NCBI GenBank assembly: GCA_038900335.1
Contig: JBBMRB010000010.1
Location: forward strand, 62,001 to 126,000
Reading direction: 5' to 3'
From: Rs1 sp038900335
GTDB lineage: Bacteria > Pseudomonadota > Gammaproteobacteria > Pseudomonadales > Balneatricaceae
Length of the DNA stretch: 64,000 bases
Within the stretch, counting starts at the first letter, position 1. Each line of letters starts with the position of its first letter. The translations under genes were made by a program, and so were the position numbers. A model generated the notes under the pieces. It did no database searches and had not been told where the DNA came from. It saw only the letters and a list, made by a program, of their open reading frames with translations. Below are positions 1 to 9,223 of this stretch, one piece after another.

Positions 1-59
1 GCGTGTTATGAAAACCATAACTAGTTAACCCCTATAACGATAATAATGAGGAATAAGAT

Positions 60-1298
60 ATGGCCGAAATAGGCAATTACGTAATTTATTTGATCATGCT
101 TTGTGCGGTCATTGGCGCTTTTGCCTCTATCCGTGATCATCAGAGCGGGCTGGGCGCCGAGTTTATGGGTGGCTTGTACAGTATAGGCCCTATTTTTGTC
201 CCCGTAGCAGGTATTATGGCTTCCATACCTTATCTGTCACAGTTTATATCCGCAGTTTTTGGGCCAATATTTTCTGCAATTGGAGCTGACCCGGCCATAG
301 CTGCGACGACCTTTATTGCCGTTGATATGGGCGGTTATCAGCTTGCTGATGCTCTAGCTGAAACCCGTGAAGGTTGGGTGATTGCAATGGTTGTTGGTTA
401 TATGGCTGGTGCGACAATTGTTTTTTCTATACCGGTTGGCTTAGCAATGCTTAAAGAAAGTGACCATAAATACATGGCACTTGGCGTTATGGCTGGAATC
501 TTGAGTATCCCTGTGGGCGTGTTTGTTGCCTGCATTGTGCTTGCTGTTTCTAATCCAGGTGTCAGAGAAGGCATCTCGACTAACACTGATTCAACACTAG
601 CGCTATCTTTAGATGCCGCTACGATTTTGATTAATATCTTGCCTTTAATCGTTATCTGTCTAGCACTGGCTGTGGGCTTGAAATTGTTTGCAAACCAAAT
701 GATTCGTGGCTTCTTGATATTTGGAAGGACCATGGATGCGGCGTTGAAGTTGGTCTTGGTCTTTTCTATCGTTGAATACTTTACAGGCGTGTTCACTAAT
801 GTCTTAGGTGGCTGGGGGTTTGATCCTATCATTGCAGACGAGGCGGACATGTTTCGAGCATTGGAGGTTGCAGGATATATCGGCATCATGCTGTCAGGTG
901 CCTTCCCTATGGTATACATGATCAAGAAATATCTAGCAGCCCCTATGGAGGCTATTGGTGAGCGGTTGGGTATGGACAGCGTAGGCGCTGCGGGTATTCT
1001 TGCTGCGATGGCAAATATTCTGGCGATGTTCCATTTGATCGAAGATATGAAGGCGCGTGATAAAGTGCTGTGCATTGCCTTTGCTGTTTGTGGTGCGTTT
1101 ATGTTTGGTGACCATTTGGCCTTTACCGCTAATTTCCAACCCAATATGATATTGCCAATTTTGCTGGGGAAACTAGTTGGAGGGGGCTTTGGTTTTGTTC
1201 TTGCCATGTGGATAGCGGTACCAGCCGCGCAGCGTTTGGAGCGCGATACTTTGACAGCCGATGAGGAGAGTGAGGACAATAAGCTTAGTACAGTATAA
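60..1298 (+). CDS. eutH: EutH-family ethanolamine permease
   Basis: A 412-residue inner-membrane protein made almost entirely of hydrophobic segments (about ten). It matches the EutH family along its length: the DMGGYQLA segment near residue 90, the TIVFSIPVGLAML segment near 120, GVMAGILSIPVGV near 145 and GDHLAFTANFQPNMI near 350 are family hallmarks. EutH imports protonated ethanolamine in enteric bacteria. A GAGGAA ribosome site sits just before the ATG. No eut ammonia-lyase or microcompartment gene is nearby; instead a kinase-like and a demethylating-dehydrogenase-like gene follow on the other strand, so the substrate could be ethanolamine or an N-methylated relative. Family assignment is secure, substrate inferred. 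Confidence 0.9.
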   Translation: MAEIGNYVIYLIMLCAVIGAFASIRDHQSGLGAEFMGGLYSIGPIFVPVAGIMASIPYLSQFISAVFGPIFSAIGADPAIAATTFIAVDMGGYQLADALAETREGWVIAMVVGYMAGATIVFSIPVGLAMLKESDHKYMALGVMAGILSIPVGVFVACIVLAVSNPGVREGISTNTDSTLALSLDAATILINILPLIVICLALAVGLKLFANQMIRGFLIFGRTMDAALKLVLVFSIVEYFTGVFTNVLGGWGFDPIIADEADMFRALEVAGYIGIMLSGAFPMVYMIKKYLAAPMEAIGERLGMDSVGAAGILAAMANILAMFHLIEDMKARDKVLCIAFAVCGAFMFGDHLAFTANFQPNMILPILLGKLVGGGFGFVLAMWIAVPAAQRLERDTLTADEESEDNKLSTV

Positions 1299-1417
1299 GT
1301 GTGATTTCTGATAGTATTACAGGGCCTATAGGCTCTACTTTAGGGCTGGGCTTAAACTCCTAGTCTTTACTATCCAATCAGCTTTACAGTAGAACCCTTC
1401 GGTTATTATGCAGAGAA

Positions 1418-1459
1418 TGAGCATTGACAGAATAATTACCTGTATTGTGTTAATGCTCA
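1418..1459. terminator. Inverted repeat between convergent eutH and GntR gene
   Basis: Two 12-base arms (1418-1429, 1448-1459) pair with one mismatch around an 18-base loop, in AT-rich sequence between two convergent genes. The position suits a bidirectional terminator, but there is no clear T-run, so an operator role is also possible. A weaker hairpin (AGGGCC/GGCTCT) lies at 1321-1336. Confidence 0.45.
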
Positions 1460-1583
1460 CTACAATTATTTAAATAGCTTAATCTCTTAATAGCCCAAAA
1501 TTAATATTTTAGGCTCTATATATGTTTATATTATTTTTCTAAAGAGCCTGCTTGAAGTGTTCTAATAGCGATAAAGCAAGTGG

Positions 1584-2486
1584 TTAAAGGCTTTTATTCT
1601 CCAAGTTACTCAATCTATCATTCACATGTAACATCTCTTGTTGTGACTTAGAAAGTTTTTCAGATAGGTTAATGACCAGCTGTTCATAGCGTTTTGCTAA
1701 CTGCTCGTACTGGTTATTTAAAAGGCTGAGGTTGTTAACTTCATTTTCCTTATGCTGGGTTTTAACTTGAGATCGAGCAGTAATTTCAAGTGCATCGTGG
1801 CGCCAAAATTCCTGATCAACTTCAATTATATTATCGTCTTGATCATAGTTTGTGCGGATCAGATAGATGGAAGGAGTGCCAGCTGCCCCGTTGAGGTCTT
1901 TTGCTTGTAGCTCAGTTAGTGCGGTTGGATGAAGTCTAACACTAGAGCGCGAAATTATAATACCGTACATGTTTTTAAGCACTTCGGTAAGTGAGGTCTC
2001 AATAGGATCTTCTAGTAACCCTTCACAGCGTGTTGCGTTGATGTATAAGTTTTCGACCATCACAGGGCGGGCATCAACGGACCTTAGCCTTCGAATACAG
2101 TAAACTTCGCTTTCGTTTTCGGCTAAGTTTAGAGACTCTCTCATCCAGGCTGTCGCTAGTTGTTTTTCAGCAGACAGAATTTTATTGAGTGGTTTACGGT
2201 TTTGTTGTAATGCCATCTCAGTAAAGCTTAAGTTTTGAGTAGGGTCATATAGAATTCGAGCAGGAGAGACGAACCAGCCTTTATGATGCTGACGATAGAT
2301 AAACCCCTCAGTCTCTAATTGAATTAATGCCTGTCGAAGAGTGATTCTAGTAATACCAAAACGTTGGCAAAGTATACGCTCTGCAGGTAGTTTACCTTGC
2401 TGGTTTAACTGGTTCTTCTCGAACAGATTATGGATATAATCTCGAATCAATAGAGTGTGGGATGGGCCTTTAGGGGAGTTTTCCAT
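1584..2486 (-). CDS. GntR-family regulator with UTRA domain and coiled-coil tail
   Basis: A 300-residue regulator. Residues about 10-75 form the GntR winged helix (KLPAERILCQRFGITRITLRQAL), as in the HutC/PhnF subgroup; residues about 90-235 are a UTRA ligand-binding domain (LYINATRCEGLLEDP, EVDQEFWRHDALEI). The last 60 residues (QYEQLAKRYEQLVINLSEKL) look like an added coiled coil, which ordinary HutC proteins of about 240 residues lack. It sits between the amine permease and the dehydrogenase/kinase operon and probably controls them, with the transported amine or a phosphorylated product as effector; that link is inference from position. No good ribosome site precedes the ATG. Confidence 0.85.
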   Translation of the reverse strand: MENSPKGPSHTLLIRDYIHNLFEKNQLNQQGKLPAERILCQRFGITRITLRQALIQLETEGFIYRQHHKGWFVSPARILYDPTQNLSFTEMALQQNRKPLNKILSAEKQLATAWMRESLNLAENESEVYCIRRLRSVDARPVMVENLYINATRCEGLLEDPIETSLTEVLKNMYGIIISRSSVRLHPTALTELQAKDLNGAAGTPSIYLIRTNYDQDDNIIEVDQEFWRHDALEITARSQVKTQHKENEVNNLSLLNNQYEQLAKRYEQLVINLSEKLSKSQQEMLHVNDRLSNLENKSL

Positions 2487-2719
2487 ATTATAATATCTGC
2501 TTGCTGATCCTTAAGACTGAAAACCAGTGACTGTGATACCTACAATCATCAAACAACGTATTCAATATTTAGGTTTTTATAGGGTTAATGGCTCAATTTA
2601 AGGTGGTTTGCAGTAAATAACTACAGTGAACAGTATTCGTCTATTTTAGCTTAAATGAGCCATCATGGAAACAGTGCGTTATCGGCTGATAGGCACACAT
2701 GTAGAGCAATAGAGGATGA

Positions 2720-2748
2720 AAGAGTAAGCCCATGATGAACTCACTCTT
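2720..2748 (-). terminator. Weak hairpin after the dehydrogenase-GcvT gene
   Basis: Arms 2720-2728 and 2740-2748 pair 8 of 9 bases with an 11-base loop, 15 bases beyond the stop of the minus-strand dehydrogenase gene. It lacks a strong T-run, so termination may be partial. The rest of the space up to the GntR gene shows nothing else I can name. Confidence 0.4.
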
Positions 2749-2762
2749 AATCTAATATTTAA

Positions 2763-5210
2763 TTAAACTTTAACTCTAGCCATTGTTGGGTCATAAAGCG
2801 GGGCCAAATGAATCTGACAAGCAACTCGCTCACAGGCTATTTCAAGTTCATAATCACCGGAGGTTAGATAGTCAGTATCAACACCTTCACTATTACGTAC
2901 ATAGCCGTAACCTATGTTTGCTTCAACAGTATAACCCCAACCGCCGCTGGTTATATAGCCCACTAACTGGCCATTTCGATAGATACTTTCACGGCCCATT
3001 AGTATGGCATCAGGGTCTTTCACGGTAAAGCAGACGAGACGCTTTTTAAGGGCTAAGGGTTGTAGTCGCTCAAGTGCTTCCCTGCCTTTGAAAGCTTGGT
3101 TAGTCTTGAGTTTAACAGCCCAACCCAAGCCAGCTTCAAAGGGAGTGTGATCGGGTGTTAAATCAGAACTCCAAACACGATAGCCTTTTTCTAATCTGAG
3201 AGATTCAATGGCGCGATATCCTGCGTTACTAATGTTGAACTCGCTGCCAGCTTTCATTATAGCCTGGTAAACTTGGGCCCCAGCTGAGCGTGGCATATGT
3301 AATTCCCAGCCAAGCTCTCCAATAAAAGTGACACGCAGAGCGCGAACGTCATGTCCGGCTATTTGAATCGATTGTAAAGTGCTAAATGGAAAAGCTTCGT
3401 TGCCCAATGAGGTACCAGTAACCTGAGCTAAAATATCGCGCGAATTAGGCCCCATGAGAGAGAGAGTAGTCCAATCTTCAGTGATATCAATCAACTCTAC
3501 TGCAAGCCCTTCAGGTATATTACTTTCAATCCAGGAATAGTCATGTGTTCTAAAGCCTGTACCTGTGACAATATAGTATTCATCTTCAGCTATGCGACAA
3601 ACAGTAAGGTCACACTCAATTCCGCCCTTGTCATTGAGAAGCTGAGTGTAGGTAAGACTGCCGACAGCTTTACTAACATCATTAGCGCAAACCCATGATA
3701 GCGCCTTTTGTGCGTCAGCGCCTTTGACGACAAATTTAGCAAATGAGCTTTGGTCAAATAGCACTGCACTCTCTCGTGCTGCTCTATGCTCGTTGCCAAC
3801 TATATCAAACCAGTTTTGCCTGCCGTATGAGTAGATATCTTTAGCTTGCATACCCTTTGGGGCAAACCAATTTGGACGCTCCCAACCATTTTTAGAACCA
3901 AAACAAGCACCTTGGTCTTTTAATGTCTGATAAAGAAGAGATGTTAAAAGGGGACGGCCGCTAGTATGCTCTTCGTGAGGCCAGCTCATCGTATAGTGTT
4001 TACCATAGGCCTCTAACGTGCGGTTGCAGACGAAATCATCATTTTTATGAACCTGACTAAAGCGCCTAATATCAACAGGCCAAAGATCCATCGGCGGCTC
4101 ACCTGCCAGTACCCATTCTGCTAACGCCTTGCCTGCGCCACCACCTGAGGCAATACCAAAGGCGTTGAAGCCAGCACCGACAAAGAAATTCTTAACTTCA
4201 GGAGCTTCACCCAGAATGAAGTTCCCATCGGGAGTAAATGATTCAGGGCCGTTAGTTAGAGTTCTTACCCCTGCTGTTTCTAATGAAGGTACGCGAATCA
4301 GAGCCTGCTCCATTAATTGCTCAAAGTGATCCCAATTTTCATTGAGTAATGAAAAGTAGAAATTTTTGGGTATGCCTTTGCGAGCCCAGGCTATTGGATT
4401 AGGCTCGTAACCACCCATCACAAGGCCTCCGACCTCTTCTTTGAAATAGATCAAGCGATCTGGATCCCTAAGAGTTGGAAGATCACCTGGTACCGCGTTA
4501 GGTAGAAGAGGTTCGGTCACCATATATTGGTGCTCTACTGCTTGTAGAGGAACATTGACACCAGCCATACGGCCTACTTCTTTAGCCCATTGACCACAGC
4601 AGTTAACGACTTTTTCACACTTGATGAAACCTTGTGGCGTAGTTACTCCAACGACACGACCATTTTCAACGCTAATGTCAGTGACAGGGCATTGTTCAAT
4701 GAATTTAACTCCGCGCATTCTCGCGCCCTTAGCCAGGGATTGAGTAATATCGGAGGGATTTGCTTGACCGTCAGTGGGAAGAAAAGCGGCGCCAACCACA
4801 TCAGACACATCCATTAACGGCCAAAGCTTTTGAGCTTCTTGAGCTGTTAATAGCTCCATCGGTAATCCAAAGCTATGAGCGGTGGTTGCCTGACGTTTTA
4901 CTTCTGTCCAGCGATCTTGATTACAGGCTAGACGCAGCCCTCCGTTCATTTTCCAGCCGGTAGCTAGGCCAGTGTCTGCTTCGAGATTTTTGTAAAGGTC
5001 AACAGAGTTTTTTAATAGCTGGGTAATATTTGAAGAGCTTCTTAGCTGGCCGACGAGGCCTGCAGCGTGCCAAGTTGATCCATTAGTTAGTTGCCCCCCC
5101 TCCAAAACAAGTACATCTTTCGCTCCTTCCTTAGCTAGATGGTATGCGGTACTGCAGCCAATAATTCCACCGCCGATGATTACTATTTCTGCCTGAGTTG
5201 GAAATGTCAT
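2763..5210 (-). CDS. FAD-dependent dehydrogenase fused to GcvT domain (dimethylglycine/sarcosine dehydrogenase family)
   Basis: An 815-residue fusion of the length usual for dimethylglycine dehydrogenase. Residues about 1-380 are a DAO-type flavoprotein: IGGGIIGCSTAYHLAKEG is the dinucleotide fold and GSTWHAAGLVGQLR carries the histidine that binds FAD covalently in the family. The C-terminal half (about 430-815) is GcvT-like, including GYRAIESLRLEKGYRVWSSD and the terminal barrel (GYITSGGWGYTVEANIGYGYV), which binds tetrahydrofolate and takes up the formaldehyde unit. The expected reaction is oxidative N-demethylation of a small amine. It lies 14 bases after the kinase-like gene, so the two form an operon. 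The exact substrate is not shown; many members are generically annotated. Confidence 0.88.
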   Translation of the reverse strand: MTFPTQAEIVIIGGGIIGCSTAYHLAKEGAKDVLVLEGGQLTNGSTWHAAGLVGQLRSSSNITQLLKNSVDLYKNLEADTGLATGWKMNGGLRLACNQDRWTEVKRQATTAHSFGLPMELLTAQEAQKLWPLMDVSDVVGAAFLPTDGQANPSDITQSLAKGARMRGVKFIEQCPVTDISVENGRVVGVTTPQGFIKCEKVVNCCGQWAKEVGRMAGVNVPLQAVEHQYMVTEPLLPNAVPGDLPTLRDPDRLIYFKEEVGGLVMGGYEPNPIAWARKGIPKNFYFSLLNENWDHFEQLMEQALIRVPSLETAGVRTLTNGPESFTPDGNFILGEAPEVKNFFVGAGFNAFGIASGGGAGKALAEWVLAGEPPMDLWPVDIRRFSQVHKNDDFVCNRTLEAYGKHYTMSWPHEEHTSGRPLLTSLLYQTLKDQGACFGSKNGWERPNWFAPKGMQAKDIYSYGRQNWFDIVGNEHRAARESAVLFDQSSFAKFVVKGADAQKALSWVCANDVSKAVGSLTYTQLLNDKGGIECDLTVCRIAEDEYYIVTGTGFRTHDYSWIESNIPEGLAVELIDITEDWTTLSLMGPNSRDILAQVTGTSLGNEAFPFSTLQSIQIAGHDVRALRVTFIGELGWELHMPRSAGAQVYQAIMKAGSEFNISNAGYRAIESLRLEKGYRVWSSDLTPDHTPFEAGLGWAVKLKTNQAFKGREALERLQPLALKKRLVCFTVKDPDAILMGRESIYRNGQLVGYITSGGWGYTVEANIGYGYVRNSEGVDTDYLTSGDYELEIACERVACQIHLAPLYDPTMARVKV

Positions 5211-5224
5211 ATTATCGTGCCTCT

Positions 5225-6103
5225 TTAAATATCTGTAAATTCTTGGTAAGAGCGATCAAATCGAGTCATATACTCTTGGGTATATTGTTGGTAATCGAAA
5301 TCTAGTTTGGAATACTGCTCAGATACCATGCTCCACATCGATTCGCGCAACAGTGATGCACATTTCATCGCACTGTAGCTGTGCCATAGTTTGTCGCAGA
5401 GATCACATTCGAAGTAATTATCCAATAACCAGCGCTCTTGAGTATGTGTTAGATTGTTGTTAGTCGCTAAATTGCTGAGGTCAAATAAGGGGCTGTTAAA
5501 ACCGGCATAATCCCAATCGATTAACCATAGTTTTTCATCGGTTTCTATAAAGTTGGCTGCGAGCATATCGTTATGGCAAAACGCCATATTTACTCTACCG
5601 ACTGCCTGTTCTAATTTGTCATTAATGGCCATTAACTCATTGAGTTGGCGCCTATAATTACTAGAAGTGGATTTTAAGGTTCCCGCATAGTTGCGATTGA
5701 CCTGAAATACCCAAAAGCTGAGAGCGCCTGCATTGAGGTGTTTTGGTACATCGTAATGGCACTTTTTTAGTATAGGTAGAATCCGTTCCAGCGTTTTATC
5801 TTGATTAATATCTTCACTGGCCAGGGTTTTGCCCTCAATAAAGCGCATTACTAATGCACCTGGAATGCTGTGAATAATTTCTGGTGATATTCCAGTCTTA
5901 AACGCTGCAACACTTGCGTTCATTTCATTGAAACGCATCACGCCGTGTTCAGGAATGTCTTCTCCAATTCTCACTACGTAGTTCTGGCCTTGATAGTGTA
6001 CTTTGAAATTAGTATTGGTCAGCCCTCCTGATAAAGGTACCGCTGTCACAGGAGTTTTCCAGCAAGCTAACTGTTCTGCCTGTGTTTTAGCATTCGTCTC
6101 CAT
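5225..6103 (-). CDS. Choline/ethanolamine-kinase-like phosphotransferase
   Basis: A 292-residue APH/choline-kinase fold protein. The N-terminal lobe has GGLTNTNFKVHYQGQNYVVRIG near residue 25; the catalytic loop MAFCHNDMLAANFI near 170 supplies the Asp base and Asn, and LIDWDYAGFNSPLFDLSNLA supplies the metal-binding Asp, the pattern of choline and ethanolamine kinases rather than drug kinases. A clear AGAGGTG ribosome site precedes the ATG. It is the first gene of a two-gene operon with the dehydrogenase-GcvT fusion and sits near a EutH permease, which points to phosphorylation of an imported amino alcohol. No phosphoethanolamine phospho-lyase or lipid-synthesis gene is adjacent. Confidence 0.82.
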   Translation of the reverse strand: METNAKTQAEQLACWKTPVTAVPLSGGLTNTNFKVHYQGQNYVVRIGEDIPEHGVMRFNEMNASVAAFKTGISPEIIHSIPGALVMRFIEGKTLASEDINQDKTLERILPILKKCHYDVPKHLNAGALSFWVFQVNRNYAGTLKSTSSNYRRQLNELMAINDKLEQAVGRVNMAFCHNDMLAANFIETDEKLWLIDWDYAGFNSPLFDLSNLATNNNLTHTQERWLLDNYFECDLCDKLWHSYSAMKCASLLRESMWSMVSEQYSKLDFDYQQYTQEYMTRFDRSYQEFTDI

Positions 6104-6889
6104 TAATCACCTCTTGTTATTTTTGAGAGCTAGCGGCGTACAGTGTTCAAACCTCGTTTGTATATTAAGGCACATTGAAAATAATTGTCTACACCATTTT
6201 TGTGTTTATATAGGTTGTTTGCAAGATATTTTCTCATGAGCTACCCTAATAAAAATATTACCTTCCTTTAATATAGTCATATCAAATAGCGTATTAAAAA
6301 ATACTAACGTTTTTTTTGAGCAAGTTTATAGCGATGAAATAGAGTTTTTTATATGTCAGGATATAATCTATTATAAGAAGAGAAGTTAAGCGCAGTTACC
6401 CGGCGTTATTTGTGTTTGCTATACAGATAAATTATTTTTTATAGTAATGTTGATGATTATAAATGTTTTTTTATAGATTATATAAGATGTTAAAGTTTTC
6501 ATTTATACAGCACGTATTTGCAAAGCGAATAGATTATATTTTTCCTAAAGACAAAAAAGTGTTGGAAATGCCCTTATCGTTGGCTCGCAAGTCTTTAAAT
6601 TATGATGTCGTTAAGTTTTGTTAAACAGTAGAATCATTATTAATTAGTCGATGTAATAGCTTAACCTATCGTATTAGTGATTACCGTGTAGGTGTTTATT
6701 ATTGACTATACAATATTTCAGGGTGTTCAATAAGAAGTTGTAGATTGCTTCTGTAAGTTTGAATATATTAGCTTTCTCTCGATATCGGGAGTATCTCCCA
6801 CGTTGAGTCATTCGTTTTCTTAATGTGACAGTATCCAATTTATTGTTAGAAAAGTGTCAACCCTCATTAGAAGAGTTCATATCTAAGGA
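6104..6889. other. Long AT-rich intergenic stretch without a gene
   Basis: Nearly 800 bases lie between the kinase start and the terminator of the next gene. It is strongly AT-rich with many T-runs and stop codons in all frames. It must contain the promoter of the kinase-dehydrogenase operon near its left end. I see no convincing ORF, RNA fold, repeat array or mobile-element remnant. Confidence 0.6.
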
Positions 6890-6916
6890 TAAAAAAAGCA
6901 GCCTGATAGCTGCTTT
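6890..6916 (-). terminator. Intrinsic terminator of the second GntR gene
   Basis: Read on the minus strand, stem AAAGCAGC / GCTGCTTT (6909-6916 and 6895-6902) with loop of six is followed at once by a run of seven T. It lies about 42 bases after the stop of the GntR gene: a textbook intrinsic terminator, so that regulator is transcribed alone. Confidence 0.9.
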
Positions 6917-6958
6917 GTTGGAGTTGTTAATTAGCAATAATATTGTGTTGAAAGGTCG

Positions 6959-7711
6959 TTATTGAACTTCGTTCACATAGCGATAATTATCAGACAGTGC
7001 ACGGTGACTTGCTGTCAGCAGTGCTTGGTTTTTACTATCAAAGCATACGTCATCAATGACCAAGAGTGCAGTGGGTCCATCTGCAGCGTTTAGGTTTAAT
7101 AATGCAACGTCATCAGCGGTGGCAATATCAGCCTTCAAGACCTCGCGAATAGCGCAAATACGCAAACCGTAATCATCGCGCAAACTATTTAACAAAAGTG
7201 CTGGAACATCATCTATATTACTTGGAAAGCCAGGCACGAAATGCTCAGGAATCGCAATGTGATCTATCATAACAGGGCAATTATTGTGTAGCCTAACTCT
7301 GACTAATGAGATGACGTCGATGTCTTTGTCGGTGCGTAAACAGCGTTTTTCTTGTGCAGTTGCCGGGCGTATTTGCACGGATTTAGTGACGGTTTGGGTA
7401 TTGATTAGCTCGTTGTTGATGTTGTGTAATCGGTAATATTTGTAAAACCTATCTAAAGTGAGATGCGGTGTTCGGCCTGTGACAATGGTGCCTATTCGCG
7501 GTTTGCGTAGTAACACGCCTTCTTTCGTTAGAATTTGGAGCGCTTGACGCGCTGTGCCATAGGAGACGCCTAGCTTGCGTGCTAGCTCTGTTTCAGCGGG
7601 CAAAATGTGCCCCTCAGGCCATGTGCCATCAAGAATTAGGTTCATCACCCGATCTCTTACTTGCTCGTATAGCGGTGTTGCAGCCAATGTCCGGCCAATG
7701 CTTCCTTTCAT
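6959..7711 (-). CDS. GntR-family (HutC-type) regulator with UTRA domain
   Basis: A 250-residue protein of usual HutC-subgroup length. Residues about 10-78 are the GntR winged helix (ILPAETELARKLGVSYGTARQALQIL, then the wing LRKPRIGTIVTG); residues about 95-245 form the UTRA effector domain (VMIDHIAIPEHFVPGF). It is transcribed divergently from the M20/ABC-importer operon across about 217 bases, the usual arrangement for a local regulator, and ends in a strong terminator of its own. It probably represses the importer operon until the transported compound or its hydrolysis product binds. It is not closely similar to the GntR protein near 2 kb, so it should sense something different. Confidence 0.87.
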   Translation of the reverse strand: MKGSIGRTLAATPLYEQVRDRVMNLILDGTWPEGHILPAETELARKLGVSYGTARQALQILTKEGVLLRKPRIGTIVTGRTPHLTLDRFYKYYRLHNINNELINTQTVTKSVQIRPATAQEKRCLRTDKDIDVISLVRVRLHNNCPVMIDHIAIPEHFVPGFPSNIDDVPALLLNSLRDDYGLRICAIREVLKADIATADDVALLNLNAADGPTALLVIDDVCFDSKNQALLTASHRALSDNYRYVNEVQ

Positions 7712-7847
7712 CTTTAAGCTTACCTACTTTTATTATTAATATCTTATATATATTTGCATTTTTTTATATCTAAAGTCAAGTTAGGCTCAATTTAAATGAT
7801 TTATCATGTAATAATTTTAAAAAAATAACTTATATAAATCAATAAAA

Positions 7848-7882
7848 TAACCATAAAAATAGTATGTTTTTATAAATGGTTA
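7848..7882. promoter_or_regulatory. Candidate GntR operator palindrome
   Basis: TAACCAT at 7848-7854 and ATGGTTA at 7876-7882 are a perfect 7-base inverted pair, with partly symmetric A/T-rich sequence between. It lies in the divergent region, about 50 bases before the M20 start. Assignment to the GntR regulator is by position only. Confidence 0.35.
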
Positions 7883-7928
7883 AAAAATAACACTTGCAAA
7901 AAAGGCGTAACTCCATTCTTATATAGGA

Positions 7929-9185
7929 ATGAAATCACACAACATAAATATAGATGAAAACTCGCTGCTGAGCATGCTCAGTGACCTTGTATCACTCGAT
8001 AGTTGCTTCCCTCCTGGGGCTACTTATGTGCAGATGGCAACCTTGCTTGAGCAGATGACAGCGCACTTTGGCGGTAGTAGTGAGCGTGTCGATGTGCCTG
8101 AGAAATTATGGGCAATGCCCGGTGCTTATGGCGATCGTACTAACCTAATTGTAAGGCCAGAGTTGGCGCCAGCAGGGACTGCTGAAGTCACTATTTATTT
8201 CCATGTAGATACCGCACCAGTTGGCGATGGCTGGACACGACCAGCACTGCAAATGACATGTGAAGGTAATAGAGTTTACGCGCGCGGCGCTGCGGATATG
8301 AAAGGCGCTATTGCAGCTGCATTAGCTGGGCTTGATGCACTATGTAAGCAGGGGCATCAATTTGCATATCAGCCGGTTTTGGCGTTTTGTACAGATGAAG
8401 AAGGTGGTGTTTTCCCTGGTATTCGCTATTTAGCTGAACAGGATTTAGTGAGCGACACTATTATCAATTTGAACGGCTCTGCTACCCCGCGTATTTGGGC
8501 TGGCAGCTTTGGCTCGCTTGATTTCTCATTGCGCTTTGAGGGCAAGGCGGCACATTCTGGAAGACCTGAGTTAGGTGTTAATGCTATCGAGCAGGCACTG
8601 CCAGTACTCAACGCTTTAACGACTCTTAAAACACAAATACAAAAACGTACCTCTGCAATGCCTGCAGCTCCCGGTGCAGATGGGCCGCTGCGTGCACTAC
8701 TTAATATTACCGCAGTGCACGGTGGCGATAAAGGCTCAGCGCTACCGGGCGCCTGTGACGTTATTATCAATCGTCGCTATGCACCTGAGGAGGATGTCAC
8801 GCAGGTACGCAATGAAATATTTGCATGCGTTGAGGCCGCTGTGAAGCAATCAGAGTTACTCGGTTGGGATATTACTGAAGTTGGCCACCTACCGCCTGTC
8901 GAAAATAGCCAAGGTGTATTGGCACCGCGTTGGACGCAGGCGATGTCTACAGGTTATGAGGTGCCGCTAGAGCAGTTTGTCGAATTTGGCTCTAGTACAT
9001 CATCAGATTTTGGCTGGATCCAACAAGCGGGTAGTCGTCATCGCGAGATAATGCTCGGTGGTCTTTCGCGGCCTGATCGCAACGTACATGCGGCGGATGA
9101 GTTTACTACTAAAGAAGATCTCATCGGTTTAGCACGCTCAATAGCGCTATTTTTTAGTGCGAATTTTCAAACAATAAACGATTAA
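7929..9185 (+). CDS. M20-family metallohydrolase, ArgE/DapE/CPG2-like (first of two)
   Basis: A 418-residue cytoplasmic amidohydrolase. Metal-site motifs visible: H92-x-D94 (YFHVDTAP), bridging D123 (ARGAADMKGA), catalytic E157 and ligand E158 (TDEEGG), and the final H387 (NVHAADE). The lid/dimerisation domain contains GKAAHSGRPELGVNAIEQ. The motif that normally gives the other first-site ligand (an EPT-like triplet) reads NGSAT, so that Glu appears to be Gly183. It is first in an operon with a peptide-type importer, so it probably cleaves an imported N-acyl amino acid or peptide. The ATG has a poor ribosome site; an ATG at residue 16 is a possible alternative start. Confidence 0.85.
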   Translation: MKSHNINIDENSLLSMLSDLVSLDSCFPPGATYVQMATLLEQMTAHFGGSSERVDVPEKLWAMPGAYGDRTNLIVRPELAPAGTAEVTIYFHVDTAPVGDGWTRPALQMTCEGNRVYARGAADMKGAIAAALAGLDALCKQGHQFAYQPVLAFCTDEEGGVFPGIRYLAEQDLVSDTIINLNGSATPRIWAGSFGSLDFSLRFEGKAAHSGRPELGVNAIEQALPVLNALTTLKTQIQKRTSAMPAAPGADGPLRALLNITAVHGGDKGSALPGACDVIINRRYAPEEDVTQVRNEIFACVEAAVKQSELLGWDITEVGHLPPVENSQGVLAPRWTQAMSTGYEVPLEQFVEFGSSTSSDFGWIQQAGSRHREIMLGGLSRPDRNVHAADEFTTKEDLIGLARSIALFFSANFQTIND

Positions 9186-9223
9186 ATTTAACCCACTTTG
9201 TCAAATCAAGGAGTATCAACCTT

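Noticed and set aside
398..1279. Long open frame on the minus strand inside eutH
   Set aside because: It is the antisense shadow of the EutH frame; its translation has no recognisable domain and a composition typical of shadow frames.
6003..6239. A 78-residue plus-strand frame at the kinase start
   Set aside because: Overlaps the well-supported kinase gene on the other strand and shows no family features.
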